Positions 42,075-49,675 of a stretch of 64,000 nt of DNA are shown one piece after another. The stretch is from contig NZ_JAKZLB010000001.1 of NCBI RefSeq assembly GCF_022808865.1, positions 806,001 through 870,000 of the forward strand, given 5' to 3'. This DNA is from Geothrix oryzisoli (GTDB lineage: Bacteria; Acidobacteriota; Holophagae; Holophagales; Holophagaceae). The notes below the pieces were generated by a model that did no database searches, was not told the DNA's origin, and worked only from the letters and a program-made list of their open reading frames with translations. The stretch's first letter is position 1, and every line of letters begins with the position of its first letter. Position numbers and translations under genes: made by a program.

Positions 42075-43268
42075 TCAGAACCCTCCGGTCCCCTGGGGCG
42101 AACCCACGCCCGTGACGTAGTCCCATCCCACCAGGCACGGGAAGCCGTTGCTTCCGGAGGTGATGTCGCGGAAGACCGGGGTGGCCGGAGGATTCAGGTA
42201 GTTGGCGTAGATCGCCGTGAGCAGCTGGGTGGTGTTCGTGAAGGTCCCGCCGCCCAGGTTCACCATGCCGGCCATGCAGGGGGAGGAGACGCTCGTGCCG
42301 CCCACCACCCACCAGCCGGACCGCCCGTGGTAGCTCGTGGTGTCGTACACCGCCACCCCCGTGTTCGGATCCGCATCGGAGGAGATGTCCGGCACACCCC
42401 GGCCGGAACCCGTCATGGACACGGCCACCTGCCAGCTGGGCTTCGCCTCGTAGGGGCTGTTGCCGCCGCCCCCGGAGCTCCAGCCGGTCTCGCCCGTGAA
42501 AGCGCCGTTGGCATCCGTGGCCACGCTGGTGCCCCCCACGGCGACGACATACGGCGAGGTGGAGGGGTAGATGGTCTTGCCGCCCGTATCCCCGCTGGCC
42601 GCGAAGAAGGTGGGCCCGTTCACGTTGAAGTGCGTGTCGTTGGCGGTCTCCCCCGAGGATTCACTGCCACCCCAGCTCATGGACACCTGCTTCACCCCCG
42701 CGAGGGACACCGCCAGGTCCACCGCGGCGTAGAGGTTGGCGTTGCTGTTGGACTGGGCCTCCACGAGGATGATCTTCGCGTTGGGCGCCATGGCGTGGGC
42801 CCACTCGATGTCGAGCGCCGCCTCCAGGGCCCACCCGGAATTGGTCCGGGGCTGCTTCCCGCCCTGGTAGACGACCTGGAAGACCGTGTTGGTGGAGGCC
42901 GTGGGGCTGGTGGAAGTCTCCTGGGGCAGCCCGAACGAAGCGGAGAAGGTGTTGAAGTCGCTCAAAGCCGTCGGGTAGTGATAGGCATCGATGATGGCGA
43001 TGACATCGTGGCCCCCGGTGGCGGGAAGGTTGTAGAAGTCGCGGAGCTGCGTCGGGGACATGCCGCCCCCAGGTCCCAGGCCCCCGGCCGGACGGAGCAG
43101 GATCAGATGGTTCGTGTGGGATCTGAGGCCGACATCCTCCCGGGCCTCAAGGCTGGTATCGGGAATCAGGATGTCCCCGTGGATCACGGGGGGAGCCTCC
43201 TGCCCGGCGAGGCTGGCCAGAACCAGCCCGGATCCGAGGACCACCGCAAGTGCCTTCGTCCACCTCAT
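42075..43268 (-). CDS. secreted sedolisin-like (S53) serine-carboxyl peptidase without the long prodomain
   Basis: A 397-aa exported peptidase; start ATG 43268 (MRWTKALAVVLGSGLVLASLAG) after GGGAGGG. The S53 catalytic set is visible: E149 and D153 (WALEAALDIEWAH), D227 (ASGDTGG), S326 (GGTSVSS). The calcium site is formed by DITSG (369) and GWDYVTGVGSP (383). Sedolisins usually have a prodomain near 180 residues; here only about 70 residues separate the signal peptide from the catalytic core (SPTQLRDFYNLP), so the activation domain is missing or strongly reduced. It is a secreted, probably acid-active, scavenging protease; an inactive precursor route is unclear. Confidence 0.87.
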   Translation of the reverse strand: MRWTKALAVVLGSGLVLASLAGQEAPPVIHGDILIPDTSLEAREDVGLRSHTNHLILLRPAGGLGPGGGMSPTQLRDFYNLPATGGHDVIAIIDAYHYPTALSDFNTFSASFGLPQETSTSPTASTNTVFQVVYQGGKQPRTNSGWALEAALDIEWAHAMAPNAKIILVEAQSNSNANLYAAVDLAVSLAGVKQVSMSWGGSESSGETANDTHFNVNGPTFFAASGDTGGKTIYPSTSPYVVAVGGTSVATDANGAFTGETGWSSGGGGNSPYEAKPSWQVAVSMTGSGRGVPDISSDADPNTGVAVYDTTSYHGRSGWWVVGGTSVSSPCMAGMVNLGGGTFTNTTQLLTAIYANYLNPPATPVFRDITSGSNGFPCLVGWDYVTGVGSPQGTGGF

Positions 43269-43431
43269 GCCGCCCTCCCGTGATGCCGTCCGGGGCATCC
43301 GGACGCGATTCAGGACCGAATGGTATTTGATACCGTGTCTCATGATTATGAAACGGCACGGAAATCTACATTCACCATCCAGCGGCGTCAATGCATCGTG
43401 ATGGGATAGGCAATCAGCGGATGATCTCGGC

Positions 43432-44343
43432 CTATTTCCGGGCCGGCACCTGGATCATGGGGGTGGCGCCGCCCATGGGCGTGATGATGAGGTTGCCCTT
43501 GGCGCCGATGTCCCGGAGGGCCTGGATGCGCTGGTACTCGATGATCTGGGGCGTCAGGCTCTGGCTCACGATCTGCTGGGCCTTGGCCTGGCCTTCGGCC
43601 TCGATGCGCTTCCGCTCGGCCTCCTGCTTCTCCTTCTGGAGCACGAAGGCCATCTTCTGGGCGTCCTGGTCCGCGCTGATCTTGTCATTGATGGACTTCG
43701 TGATCTGGTCCGGCAGGATGACGTTGCGGAGCAGCATCTGCTCGAGGGTGATGCCCCGGGCTTCGAAGGCCGCCCGGAGGGTCTTGGAGACCTGGTCCAC
43801 GAAGGCCTGGCGCTTGGAGGTGTAGAGCTCCGTGGCGGAGAGGGCGGCGGCGGCGTCCCGCAGGCTGGCGCGGATCTCGCTGCGGACGATGCGCTCCTCC
43901 ACGTCCGGGCCGATGGTGCGGTAGATCTCCGGCAGGCGGGCCTGCTGCAGCGAGTAGAAGATGGTGGCGTCCAGCTTCACGGTGAGTCCGTCGCTGCTGA
44001 TGACCGAAATGGAATCGTCACCCCGCTTCTGGCCCTCGTCCCCCACGGTCGACATGGTGTAGTTCCGGGTGCGGACCTCCATCTCCACCACCTGGGTGAA
44101 GGGGTTGATGAAGTGCAGGCCCGAGGGCAGCGGCTCCGCGCTCACCTTGCCGAAGAGCACCTGGACACCGGCCTGGCCCGGGGGCACCACCACCGCCATG
44201 GAGGCCAGGAACACGATCGCGCCCAACCCCAGGCCCACCCACTGCAGGATGGCCAGCCGGGCCGAGAGGGGATAGCCCACCCGCGTCTTCCATCGCCAAG
44301 CCAGAGCACCGACCACGAACAGCAGCAGGGCGAAAAGAACCAT
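43432..44343 (-). CDS. SPFH/prohibitin family membrane protein
   Basis: A 303-aa protein with two N-terminal hydrophobic segments (residues 2-20 and 31-50), then an SPFH domain (VPPGQAGVQVLFGKV, LPSGLHFINPF) and a long coiled-coil (KINDKISADQDAQKMAFVLQKEKQEAERKRIEAEGQAKAQQI is split by the typical heptads), ending VPARK. It resembles HflC/prohibitin-type scaffolds that organise membrane proteases such as FtsH or lipid domains. It stands alone between the peptidase and the NO reductase gene. Partner not shown by sequence. Confidence 0.87.
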   Translation of the reverse strand: MVLFALLLFVVGALAWRWKTRVGYPLSARLAILQWVGLGLGAIVFLASMAVVVPPGQAGVQVLFGKVSAEPLPSGLHFINPFTQVVEMEVRTRNYTMSTVGDEGQKRGDDSISVISSDGLTVKLDATIFYSLQQARLPEIYRTIGPDVEERIVRSEIRASLRDAAAALSATELYTSKRQAFVDQVSKTLRAAFEARGITLEQMLLRNVILPDQITKSINDKISADQDAQKMAFVLQKEKQEAERKRIEAEGQAKAQQIVSQSLTPQIIEYQRIQALRDIGAKGNLIITPMGGATPMIQVPARK

Positions 44344-44399
44344 GGGACACCTCCAGGGGCGGGTCAGGTTAACAGGCCAGCTGACGGCCGCCTGGACAG

Positions 44400-44433
44400 G
44401 CCGGGGCCCCCGCCTTGCGACGGGGGCCCCGGC
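44400..44433 (-). terminator. GC-rich hairpin after the NO reductase gene
   Basis: A 13-bp perfect stem, GCCGGGGCCCCCG with CGGGGGCCCCGGC around an 8-nt loop, lies 12 nt past the qNOR stop codon on the minus strand. The T-tract is poor, so it may terminate weakly or protect the mRNA end. Confidence 0.6.
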
Positions 44434-44445
44434 TTCCTCGTGACT

Positions 44446-46677
44446 TCAATCCTCGTTCAGGGCGAAGGCGGGGGCGCCGTCCACCTCTTCACGGGCGGGC
44501 TTGGTCTCCTCGGCGGTCCTCCAGCCCCAGGCACCGATGACGGCCTTGAAGGTGAAGATGATCACGGCGAGGGCGCCGAGGCCGAAGAGGGTGTCGCCGG
44601 GCATGCGCAGCCAGGTGAAGGTGCGCATCAGGGGCGACTGCACCACCTCGGCGCTGCGGGCATACCAGGTGCCGTGGTTCAGGCTCTGGGCCACCTGATA
44701 GAACCCGCTGGGGATCAGGGACAGCGCCAGCATCAGGACCAGCCCCAGGTTCAGGCCCCAGAAGCCCCACTTCAGCCACTTCTCGTCCCAGGCCCTGTCG
44801 GGCGTCATGCCGCGCAGCGCGAAGAGCATGAGGGAGATCGCCAGGAAGCCGTAGACCCCGAAGAGCGCGGCGTGACTGTGGATGGGCGTGGTGTTGAGGC
44901 CCTGGCCGAAGTAGAGCACGGAGGGCGGGTTGATGAGCATGCCGAAGACGCCGGCGCCCAGCAGGTTCCAGAAGCAGACCGCCGCGAAGTACTTGAACGG
45001 CCACTCGTAGCCGCTGCCGAGGGCGCGGCCGGCCTTGAGGCTCATGGCGATCTCGAAGCCCACGATGGTGAGGGGCACGATCTCCAGGGCACTGAACACG
45101 GAGCCCAGGGCCGAGATGGAGGCCGGGGAGCCGGTGTAGTAGAGATGGTGGAAGGTGCCGATGACGCCGCTGCCCAGGAAGAGGCCCATAGAGAGGCTCA
45201 CGGCGCGCAGCGCGGTGCTCTCGCGCAGCAGGCCCATGCGGGTGGAGAGCAGCGCGATGGCGACGGTGGCGAAGACCTCGAAGAAGCCCTCGACCCAGAG
45301 GTGGACCACCCACCAGCGCCAGTATTCGGCGAGGGCGATGTGGGTCTCGCGGGTGTACATGAAGCCTGCGGAGTAGAAGAGCGGGATGGCGATGGCGGAC
45401 AGCACGAAGAGCTTGAGCAGACCCAAGCGGCCTTTCTCGCCCTTCAGGGCCGGGAGCAGCGCGCGCAGCACCAGCACCAGCCAGATGACCATGCCCACGG
45501 TCAGCAGGATCTGCCAGAGGCGGCCCAGCTCGACGTATTCATAGCCCTGGTGCCCCAGCATGAAGGAGCCGGACAGCTTGCCCACGATGGCCTGGTGTGC
45601 GCCCACGAGGGCGCCGACCACCACCACCACGAGGGCGGCGAGCAGGCCCGCCACGCCCAGCCATTGGCCCTTGGGCTCCTTGGCGCTGAGCTTGGGGCCC
45701 AGGTAGAGGCCAGTGGCCAGCCAGCAGGTGGCGATCCAGAAGACGGCCAGCTGGAGGTGCCAGGTGCGGGAGGCCGCATAGGGCAGGATGTGCGACAGGT
45801 CGAGGCCATAGAGGCCGTTGCCCTCCACCGCGTCATGGGCCGTCAGGACGCCCATGCCGACCTGCACCAAGAACAGGGCCATGGCCACGGCGAAGTAGAT
45901 GGCGGACCAGCGCTGGCTGGGCGTCGCGGGCGCCGGGGGAATGGGCTTGGGATCCGGGAACTCCTCGGCGGGCTGGTTGGCGTGGTGCCAGACCATGAGT
46001 CCCACGCCCAGGATCAGCAGGATGATCGACAGGATGCTCCAGAGGTGGCTGATGGGCGTGATGCTGTTGCCCACCAGGGGCTCCTGGGGCCAGTTCTGGG
46101 TGTAGCTGTGATCGGCGCCGGGGCGGCGGGCCGCGGCAGTCCAGGCGGTCCAGAGCCAGAAGTCGGCCACGCGCTCGCCTTCCTGCATCGTGGGAATCCA
46201 GCGGGCCGGGATGGCCGCGCCCTTGTCGCCTTCCACGGCCACCTTCGCCAGCTCGGTCCGGGTCGCCAGGTAGGCGGCGGCCTGGGCGGCCGTCAGCTTC
46301 AGGGTACCGGTGGCTAATTCATACTGATTGCTCTGAAATATAGACAAAGTGGTGGCCTTGGCATCCGCATTGGACACACCGGTGGCCTTCACGCCGTCCA
46401 GGGTGTGAGCCGCCCACTGGTGCAGGGCCTTGGCGGTCCAGTCCGGCGCCAGGTAGGCGCCGTGGCCCCAGATGGAACCGATGTGCTGGCCACCATGGCC
46501 CAGGTAGCTGACCTGGCCCTCCAGGATCTGGCCGGGGCCCACCAGCTGGGTGCCATCTTCCGCCACCACCCGCTGCGGGATGGGGGGCGCATTCTGGGCA
46601 ATCTGCCGCCCACCCAGTCCCAGCACGCCAAAGCCCGCGAGGAGCACCAGCAACACCAGCCACCACCTTGCCTTCAT
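44446..46677 (-). CDS. norZ: quinol-dependent nitric oxide reductase (qNOR, NorZ type)
   Basis: A 743-aa membrane enzyme reducing NO to N2O with electrons from quinol. The start ATG 46677 (MKARWWLVLLV) follows GGAGGTTTCC. The N-terminal extension with a periplasmic domain (about residues 35-200, GHGAYLAPDWTA) fused to a NorB-like 12-helix core is diagnostic for qNOR rather than the two-subunit cNOR. Heme and non-heme iron ligands appear as SHLWSIL, HLWVEGFFEVFATV (with the glutamate), HHLYYTG and HSHAALFGVYGF. It serves NO detoxification or respiration. No NorC, nitrite reductase or regulator gene is adjacent. Confidence 0.93.
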   Translation of the reverse strand: MKARWWLVLLVLLAGFGVLGLGGRQIAQNAPPIPQRVVAEDGTQLVGPGQILEGQVSYLGHGGQHIGSIWGHGAYLAPDWTAKALHQWAAHTLDGVKATGVSNADAKATTLSIFQSNQYELATGTLKLTAAQAAAYLATRTELAKVAVEGDKGAAIPARWIPTMQEGERVADFWLWTAWTAAARRPGADHSYTQNWPQEPLVGNSITPISHLWSILSIILLILGVGLMVWHHANQPAEEFPDPKPIPPAPATPSQRWSAIYFAVAMALFLVQVGMGVLTAHDAVEGNGLYGLDLSHILPYAASRTWHLQLAVFWIATCWLATGLYLGPKLSAKEPKGQWLGVAGLLAALVVVVVGALVGAHQAIVGKLSGSFMLGHQGYEYVELGRLWQILLTVGMVIWLVLVLRALLPALKGEKGRLGLLKLFVLSAIAIPLFYSAGFMYTRETHIALAEYWRWWVVHLWVEGFFEVFATVAIALLSTRMGLLRESTALRAVSLSMGLFLGSGVIGTFHHLYYTGSPASISALGSVFSALEIVPLTIVGFEIAMSLKAGRALGSGYEWPFKYFAAVCFWNLLGAGVFGMLINPPSVLYFGQGLNTTPIHSHAALFGVYGFLAISLMLFALRGMTPDRAWDEKWLKWGFWGLNLGLVLMLALSLIPSGFYQVAQSLNHGTWYARSAEVVQSPLMRTFTWLRMPGDTLFGLGALAVIIFTFKAVIGAWGWRTAEETKPAREEVDGAPAFALNED

Positions 46678-46735
46678 GGAAACCTCCTTCATGCCCGCAC
46701 CGGGCGCCGGGAAGCAGTGTTCCACAATTCTCCAT

Positions 46736-46755
46736 ATTTAGGACCATTAATTCTT
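46736..46755. promoter_or_regulatory. AT-rich motif upstream of norZ, shared with the DUF438 gene
   Basis: ATTTAGGA-N6-ATTCTT in an unusually AT-rich stretch (46720-46765) of the 212-bp divergent region between norZ and the RsbW-like gene. The same pair of boxes with N7 occurs at 52111-52131 upstream of the DUF438/PAS gene. The stretch is also flanked by CACAATT and AATTGTG. Possibly a common site for an NO-responsive factor; only two copies support this. Confidence 0.35.
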
Positions 46756-46889
46756 AATTGTGACCTTTGCCACGCCGCCCGCCCGACCCGGATGCCTTGT
46801 GCTCCAAGGCAAAACCTCTGGCCCCGGAAGGCGGATTCCAAGTAACTTGGCCTTGGCACTCTGGATCTCTGAAAGGGAATTCCCCTCCT

Positions 46890-47330
46890 ATGGCTCATCC
46901 CGCCCTTCTGCCCGTCGTCCTCACCTGCAACACGGACCTGCGCTTCATCGACCTCATCCAGGTGGTGGGCGCGGAATTCCTGAAGCACCTGAGTTTCACC
47001 CAGGAAGATGGCGAGCGGCTGTGGCTGGCGATCCAGGAGGGCATTGCCAATGCCATGCGCCACGGCAACAAGCTCGACCGGGACAAGCCCGTGAAGGTCA
47101 CCTTCACCCCCAAGACCGACCGCTTCGAGATCCGCATCGAAGACCGCGGCCCCGGCGTGGATCTGGAGGCCCTGCCCGATCCGAACCTGCCCGAGAACCT
47201 GCTGAAGCCTGGCGGCCGCGGGGTGTTCTTCATGCGGCAGGTCATGGACGAGGTCCACATGGAACGCCACCCCCAGGGTTCCACCCTCGTGCTCGTGAAG
47301 GCGCGGAAGGTGCGGGAACCCCACGCATGA
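46890..47330 (+). CDS. RsbW/SpoIIAB-like serine kinase (anti-sigma factor type)
   Basis: A 146-aa GHKL ATPase-fold protein. The start ATG 46890 (MAHPALLPVVLTCNTD) is chosen because upstream in-frame codons do not look like protein. The N box is EGIANAMRHGNK, the G1 box EDRGPGVDLEAL, and the G2 region GGRGVFFMRQVMDEV, the standard layout of HATPase_c_2 kinases that phosphorylate anti-anti-sigma factors. No sigma factor, STAS or PP2C partner is adjacent, so its network lies elsewhere. It overlaps the downstream CDF-like gene by 4 nt, an unexpected coupling of signalling and transport. Confidence 0.87.
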   Translation: MAHPALLPVVLTCNTDLRFIDLIQVVGAEFLKHLSFTQEDGERLWLAIQEGIANAMRHGNKLDRDKPVKVTFTPKTDRFEIRIEDRGPGVDLEALPDPNLPENLLKPGGRGVFFMRQVMDEVHMERHPQGSTLVLVKARKVREPHA

Positions 47331-47950
47331 GCGGTCCCGACTGGCGCCGCCGGGCGCTCTGGCTGGCGGGCTTCACGATCGCCTACAACCTGCTGGAAGG
47401 CCTGGTCTCCATGGCCTTCGGCTGGGCGGACGACTCGATCGCCCTCTTCGGCTTCGGCGCCGACAGCTTCATCGAAGTGGCCTCGGCCCTGCTGGTGCTC
47501 TGGAAGCTGCTGGACCACGGCAACCTCGGGCGGGAGAGAAAGGCCACCCTCGGCATCGGCCGGCTGTTCCTGGGCCTGGCCCTGGGCATCGCCGGCGGGG
47601 CCGTCCTCCAGCTCACCGCCCGCACCCACCCGCCCACCACGGTGCCCGGGCTCGTCATCTCGGTGCTCTCCCTGACCTTCATGGTGTTCCTCTGGCGCGC
47701 CAAGCTCCGGGCGGCCCAGGCCCTGGACAGCGCCACCGTGGCCGCCGATGCGGCCTGCAGCCGGGCCTGCATCCAGCTCTCCGTGGTGCTCTTCGCGGGC
47801 AGCCTGCTCTTCGTGCTCGCCCCCGCCCTCTGGTGGGTGGATGCGGTGGCCGCCCTGATCCTGGCGATCCTCATCGGCAAGGAGGGCCTCGGCATGGTCC
47901 GCGCGGCGAAGAGCGAACGCTTCACCGGCGGATGCGGCTGCGGGCACTAG
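47327..47950 (+). CDS. cation diffusion facilitator-like membrane transporter
   Basis: A 207-aa protein with about six hydrophobic segments. SIALFGFGADSFIEVASALLVLW (helix 2) and DAACSRACIQLSVVL (helix 5) sit where CDF/ZnT proteins carry their metal-binding acidic residues, although the classical HxxxD pattern is altered. It has no large C-terminal cytoplasmic domain, but ends in FTGGCGCGH, a likely metal-binding tail. It resembles the short CDF/TMEM163-like cation transporters. Metal unknown (zinc, cobalt or similar). Translationally coupled to the RsbW-like gene upstream. Confidence 0.78.
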   Translation: MSGPDWRRRALWLAGFTIAYNLLEGLVSMAFGWADDSIALFGFGADSFIEVASALLVLWKLLDHGNLGRERKATLGIGRLFLGLALGIAGGAVLQLTARTHPPTTVPGLVISVLSLTFMVFLWRAKLRAAQALDSATVAADAACSRACIQLSVVLFAGSLLFVLAPALWWVDAVAALILAILIGKEGLGMVRAAKSERFTGGCGCGH

Positions 47951-47953
47951 GCC

Positions 47954-48283
47954 CTAGGAACGTACACGCTCGTTGATGAAGCCGCACTCGGCGGGGATGC
48001 GGATGTAGAACATGGACTGGCCTTCGTGCTCGATGAAGGCGATCAGCCGCTCCGCCTCCTCTTCCGTAGCCATGAAAGTCACTTCCACCGGCAGGTCTCC
48101 CGCCAGTTCGATGAAGTGGTCCGCGTGGATGAGGCCGTGGCGGCCGAACCCGGCGACGGCCTTGAAGGCGGTGCCGCCCTTGAGACCGAGCCTGCGGGCT
48201 TCCTTCAGCAGCCACTCGTAGACCAGGATCCCGTGATGGGTCCGGTCCTCCTGGACGAAGAAGGTCAGGTAGATCCCCTTCAT
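47954..48283 (-). CDS. DUF190 family PII-like protein
   Basis: A 109-aa protein with the family pattern MKGIYLTFFVQEDRTHHGILVYEWLLKEARRLGLKGGTAFKAVAGFGRHGLIH broken by the conserved GFG, then VEVTFMATEEEAERLI. DUF190 proteins have a PII/GlnB-like ferredoxin fold and very often sit beside crcB. It lies 9 nt downstream of crcB on the same strand under the fluoride riboswitch, so it most likely takes part in fluoride resistance, perhaps regulating the exporter. Mechanism not established. Confidence 0.9.
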   Translation of the reverse strand: MKGIYLTFFVQEDRTHHGILVYEWLLKEARRLGLKGGTAFKAVAGFGRHGLIHADHFIELAGDLPVEVTFMATEEEAERLIAFIEHEGQSMFYIRIPAECGFINERVRS

Positions 48284-48292
48284 GGTTCCTCC

Positions 48293-48679
48293 TCAGGCCT
48301 TCACGAACACCTTCACCGTCAGCATGCCCAGCACGGTCATGGAAAGGGACCCCGCCAGATGGACGGCCATGTGGCCGGCGGCCCAGGCGTATTCTCCGCG
48401 GGTCAGCAGGTGGACCGCCTCCGCCGAGAAGGTCGAGAAGGTGGTGAGTCCACCCAGGAAGCCCGTGATGATGAGGAGCCTCGCTTCAGGCGCCAGGCCC
48501 GGGTGCTGGGTGAACACGGCGACGGCCACGCCCACAAGGTAGCCCCCCAGCAGGTTCGCCGCCAGGGTCCCGAGCGGAAGCGCCGGCAGCATCGGATTCA
48601 ACAAGGCGCCCAGGCCCCAGCGCAGCCACGCGCCCAGGGCCGCACCGACGCCCACCGCCAGAAACGAATAGAAAGCCAT
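48293..48679 (-). CDS. crcB: fluoride ion channel/exporter
   Basis: A 128-aa four-helix Fluc/CrcB protein that works as a dual-topology dimer to expel fluoride. Hallmarks: [28 protein letters not shown] (conserved Asn), [15 protein letters not shown] (the TTFSTF Phe-box that lines the fluoride path). Full length. It is preceded by a fluoride riboswitch and followed by a DUF190 gene, forming a complete fluoride response operon. Confidence 0.96.
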   Translation of the reverse strand: MAFYSFLAVGVGAALGAWLRWGLGALLNPMLPALPLGTLAANLLGGYLVGVAVAVFTQHPGLAPEARLLIITGFLGGLTTFSTFSAEAVHLLTRGEYAWAAGHMAVHLAGSLSMTVLGMLTVKVFVKA

Positions 48680-48697
48680 GCCTGTGTCCTCCAGGAT

Positions 48698-48750
48698 CCA
48701 CAGGCGTCATCAGCCATCCAGGCGGTTATGGGGCGGACGCCATCGCCGGG
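48698..48750 (-). ncRNA. fluoride riboswitch (crcB motif)
   Basis: Reading the minus strand from about 48750: GGCGATGGCGTCCGCC, then ATAACCGCC, then GGCTGATGACGCC, which matches the crcB RNA consensus (GG-GAUGG, C-CC, AAC-GCC, GCUGAUGAC-CC). Fluoride binds with three Mg ions and turns on crcB. Just after the aptamer, GCCTGTG pairs with CACAGGC right before the crcB ATG, enclosing the ribosome site GGAGG. The GCC is shared with the aptamer core helix, so control is probably at translation initiation. Confidence 0.93.
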
Positions 48751-48759
48751 GACAGCGTA

Positions 48760-49674
48760 TCACTTCGCCAGGTCACCCGCCTTCACGAAGCGCACCAGCC
48801 CCTTGCTGCGGGGCACCAGCTTCTCCAGGGCCTCCACGGTCTCGGGGTAGATGTGCCCAATGATGAGCACCGAACCATCCTTCTCCGCGAGCTTGAGGGC
48901 GCGGTCCCACTGCTTCTCCATCTCGGGGAAGGCCTTGTCGTCGTCCAGGAAGACCTTCCGCTGCACGGCCGGGATGCCGAGCTGTTCTGCGACGTCATAG
49001 GCCACGCTGTCCTTCTCCGTCCGGCTGTCCACGAAGAAGAGCTTGCGGGCCTTGAGCTCCTGGAGCACCCACCCCATGCGCAGGCGGTCGGGGGTGATGC
49101 GGCTGCCCATGTGGTTGTTCACCCCCACGCGGTGGGGGATGCCGTCCAGGGCCATCCGCACGCGGCGGCGAACCTCGGGCTCCGGCAGGTTGTAGAGGAT
49201 GGCGTTGGGGCCCGGATCACGACCCGGCCCCGGGTAGCCGATGGGCTCCATGGGCAGGTGCAGCATGACCTCCTTGCCCAGACGGTACGCGATGTCCGCG
49301 CTGTCCCGCGTGAACTCCTGGTAGGGCAGCACCGCCACGCTGAAGGGCACGGGCAGGCTGCACAGGCGTGTCACCAGCTCCGGCTGCATGTAGCCGAGGT
49401 CGTCGATGACCAGGGCGAGTCGGGGCAGCGGGCGCACCGGTTCTTCGCTCTGAGGCTTGGCAACCTCAGAGCCTGGCTTCGCCTTCGGCTCCGCGGACTT
49501 CTTCTCGGGTTTTCGGGGTTCGGGGCTGGGCGCCTCCCGCTTGGCGGGGGCCTGGCGCCGGTCGCAGCCCTGCTGGCCCAGCATCAGGCCGGCGCCCAGC
49601 CCCAGGAGGAGGGTGAAGGTGGCCCAGCCCAGCAGGGCCAGGGTGGAGGTGCGTTTACCCTTGCCTCGGGCCAA
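48760..49674 (-). CDS. divergent polysaccharide deacetylase (YibQ/DUF610 type)
   Basis: A 304-aa protein with one N-terminal membrane anchor (residues 13-33), a Pro/Lys/Glu-rich linker (about 40-80) and a deacetylase-like domain: LALVIDDLGYM, HLPMEP, NNHMGSRIT, and IGHIYPETVEAL. These are the hallmarks of the Polysacc_deac_2 family, distantly related to NodB enzymes. It probably acts in the periplasm on peptidoglycan or another envelope glycan; activity unproven in the family. It begins 1 nt after the S41-like gene, the common ctpA-YibQ operon arrangement of many Gram-negatives. Confidence 0.9.
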   Translation of the reverse strand: MARGKGKRTSTLALLGWATFTLLLGLGAGLMLGQQGCDRRQAPAKREAPSPEPRKPEKKSAEPKAKPGSEVAKPQSEEPVRPLPRLALVIDDLGYMQPELVTRLCSLPVPFSVAVLPYQEFTRDSADIAYRLGKEVMLHLPMEPIGYPGPGRDPGPNAILYNLPEPEVRRRVRMALDGIPHRVGVNNHMGSRITPDRLRMGWVLQELKARKLFFVDSRTEKDSVAYDVAEQLGIPAVQRKVFLDDDKAFPEMEKQWDRALKLAEKDGSVLIIGHIYPETVEALEKLVPRSKGLVRFVKAGDLAK

Positions 49675-49675
49675 G

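Noticed and set aside
44446-46677. Cytochrome c oxidase or cNorB instead of qNOR
   Set aside because: The fused N-terminal periplasmic extension and absence of a NorC gene or c-type heme motif (CxxCH) point to the quinol-dependent single-subunit form.
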